Part shown: in pieces, positions 5,109 to 5,472 of the stretch
Layout: each line of letters begins with the position of its first letter
How positions within the stretch are numbered: position 1 is the first letter of the stretch
From: an uncultured Erysipelotrichaceae bacterium
Lineage (GTDB): Bacteria > Bacillota_I > Bacilli_A > RFN20 > CAG-826
Direction: 5' to 3'
NCBI GenBank assembly: GCA_902799855.1
Contig: CADCCA010000065.1
Location: forward strand, 1-5,472
DNA: 5,472 bases
Position numbers and translations under genes: made by a program
The notes under the pieces: model-generated
Told to the model about the DNA's origin: nothing
What the model saw: only the letters and a program-made list of their open reading frames with translations
Databases searched by the model: none

Positions 5109-5472
5109 TCTTTAAGCACATTAACAAGACTTGCTTTGTGACATTCTTTTTATTTTCATCATCACTATTAAGAGCGACCTTGCTCATCTCTAAGTATTGT
5201 GAGCAGAAATCATCATAAACAAAGTTATATAAGTGGTTACTAGCCGCATTAAAATCGTATTTATCCATGTTCATAGTGACGTTTTTAATAGTCGATTCTA
5301 AACGATTGATAATCCAATGATCTAAGGCTGATAAATTAGATTTATCTAATTTTGTTTCTTGATAATCATCGCCTAAGATAGATAAAACATAACGCGCAGA
5401 GTTCCAAATCTTATTTAAGTAGTTACTCGCTGCTTGCACCTTTTCTTCGATGTAACGCATGTCTTGTCCTGG
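5086..5472 (-). pseudogene. valS: valS fragment 1: anticodon-binding domain of valyl-tRNA synthetase (5' end outside window), frame ends early
   Basis: Valyl-tRNA synthetase charges tRNA-Val and is normally essential. The frame is open at the right window edge and begins PGQDMRYIEEKVQAASNYLN, matching the SPGQD segment that follows the KMSKS catalytic loop in class Ia synthetases. It continues through IWNSARYVL, ALDHWIINRLE and YDDFCSQYLEMSKVALN, all typical of the anticodon-binding domain. After LKNVILL, where the family has the HPFMPFxTEEIW motif, this frame reads two residues and hits TGA at 5088-5086. The rest of the protein continues in another frame (4617-5108). The catalytic and editing domains lie outside the window. 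The family identification is certain; the broken state is seen directly, its cause is not. Confidence 0.85.
5103..5149. repeat. 11-bp direct repeat, 36 bases apart, at the valS break
   Basis: The plus-strand sequence TGACATTCTTT occurs at 5103-5113 and again at 5139-5149. The two copies are offset by 36 bases, which is 12 codons, and are in the same valS frame (codons for K-N-V in both). They lie immediately upstream, in gene direction, of the frame break. Such short repeats favour replication slippage and also assembly collapse. Confidence 0.6.

Overview
All supported genes in this window lie on the minus strand, so it reads from right to left. The DNA is AT-rich. The gene content and order (valS, radC, rplU-prp-rpmA, obg, ruvA) match in order and orientation the well-known Bacillus subtilis stretch valS ... 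radC ... rplU-ysxB-rpmA ... obg ... ruvA, but without the intervening mre, min, sporulation and other genes. This points to a Firmicute or Mollicute-related bacterium with a compact genome. Every tryptophan codon I can read in the long frames is TGG and no long frame has an internal TGA, so the standard bacterial code applies rather than the Mycoplasma code. The exact lineage is an inference, and I do not name a species.

Layout in the direction of transcription. (1) 5472-4617: the C-terminal part of valyl-tRNA synthetase, running off the window at its 5' side. It is broken by a frame change near 5089-5108, where about 30 residues expected for the family, including a conserved motif, are also missing. 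(2) 4599-4562: a terminator-like hairpin whose 3' arm is the Shine-Dalgarno sequence of the next gene. (3) 4561-4379: an unrecognised 60-residue membrane peptide, joined by a TAATG overlap to a RadC-family gene (4379-3669). (4) 3660-3528: a sigma-A-like promoter and a structured leader, then rplU (L21), prp (the protease that trims L27) and rpmA (L27 with the extra N-terminus that Prp removes), closed by an intrinsic terminator at 2579-2553. (5) A promoter overlapping that terminator, then obg, nadE, an unlisted 32-residue single-helix membrane peptide (491-393) and ruvA, which runs off the left edge.

Most of the window is conserved housekeeping machinery: ribosome assembly (L21, L27, Prp, Obg), NAD synthesis (NadE) and recombination (RuvA, possibly RadC). 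The least explained parts are the two small membrane peptides tightly coupled to conserved genes, the hairpin that could control translation of the first of them, and the damaged valS. I found no CRISPR array, transposon, tRNA or rRNA, and no clear new multi-gene system.
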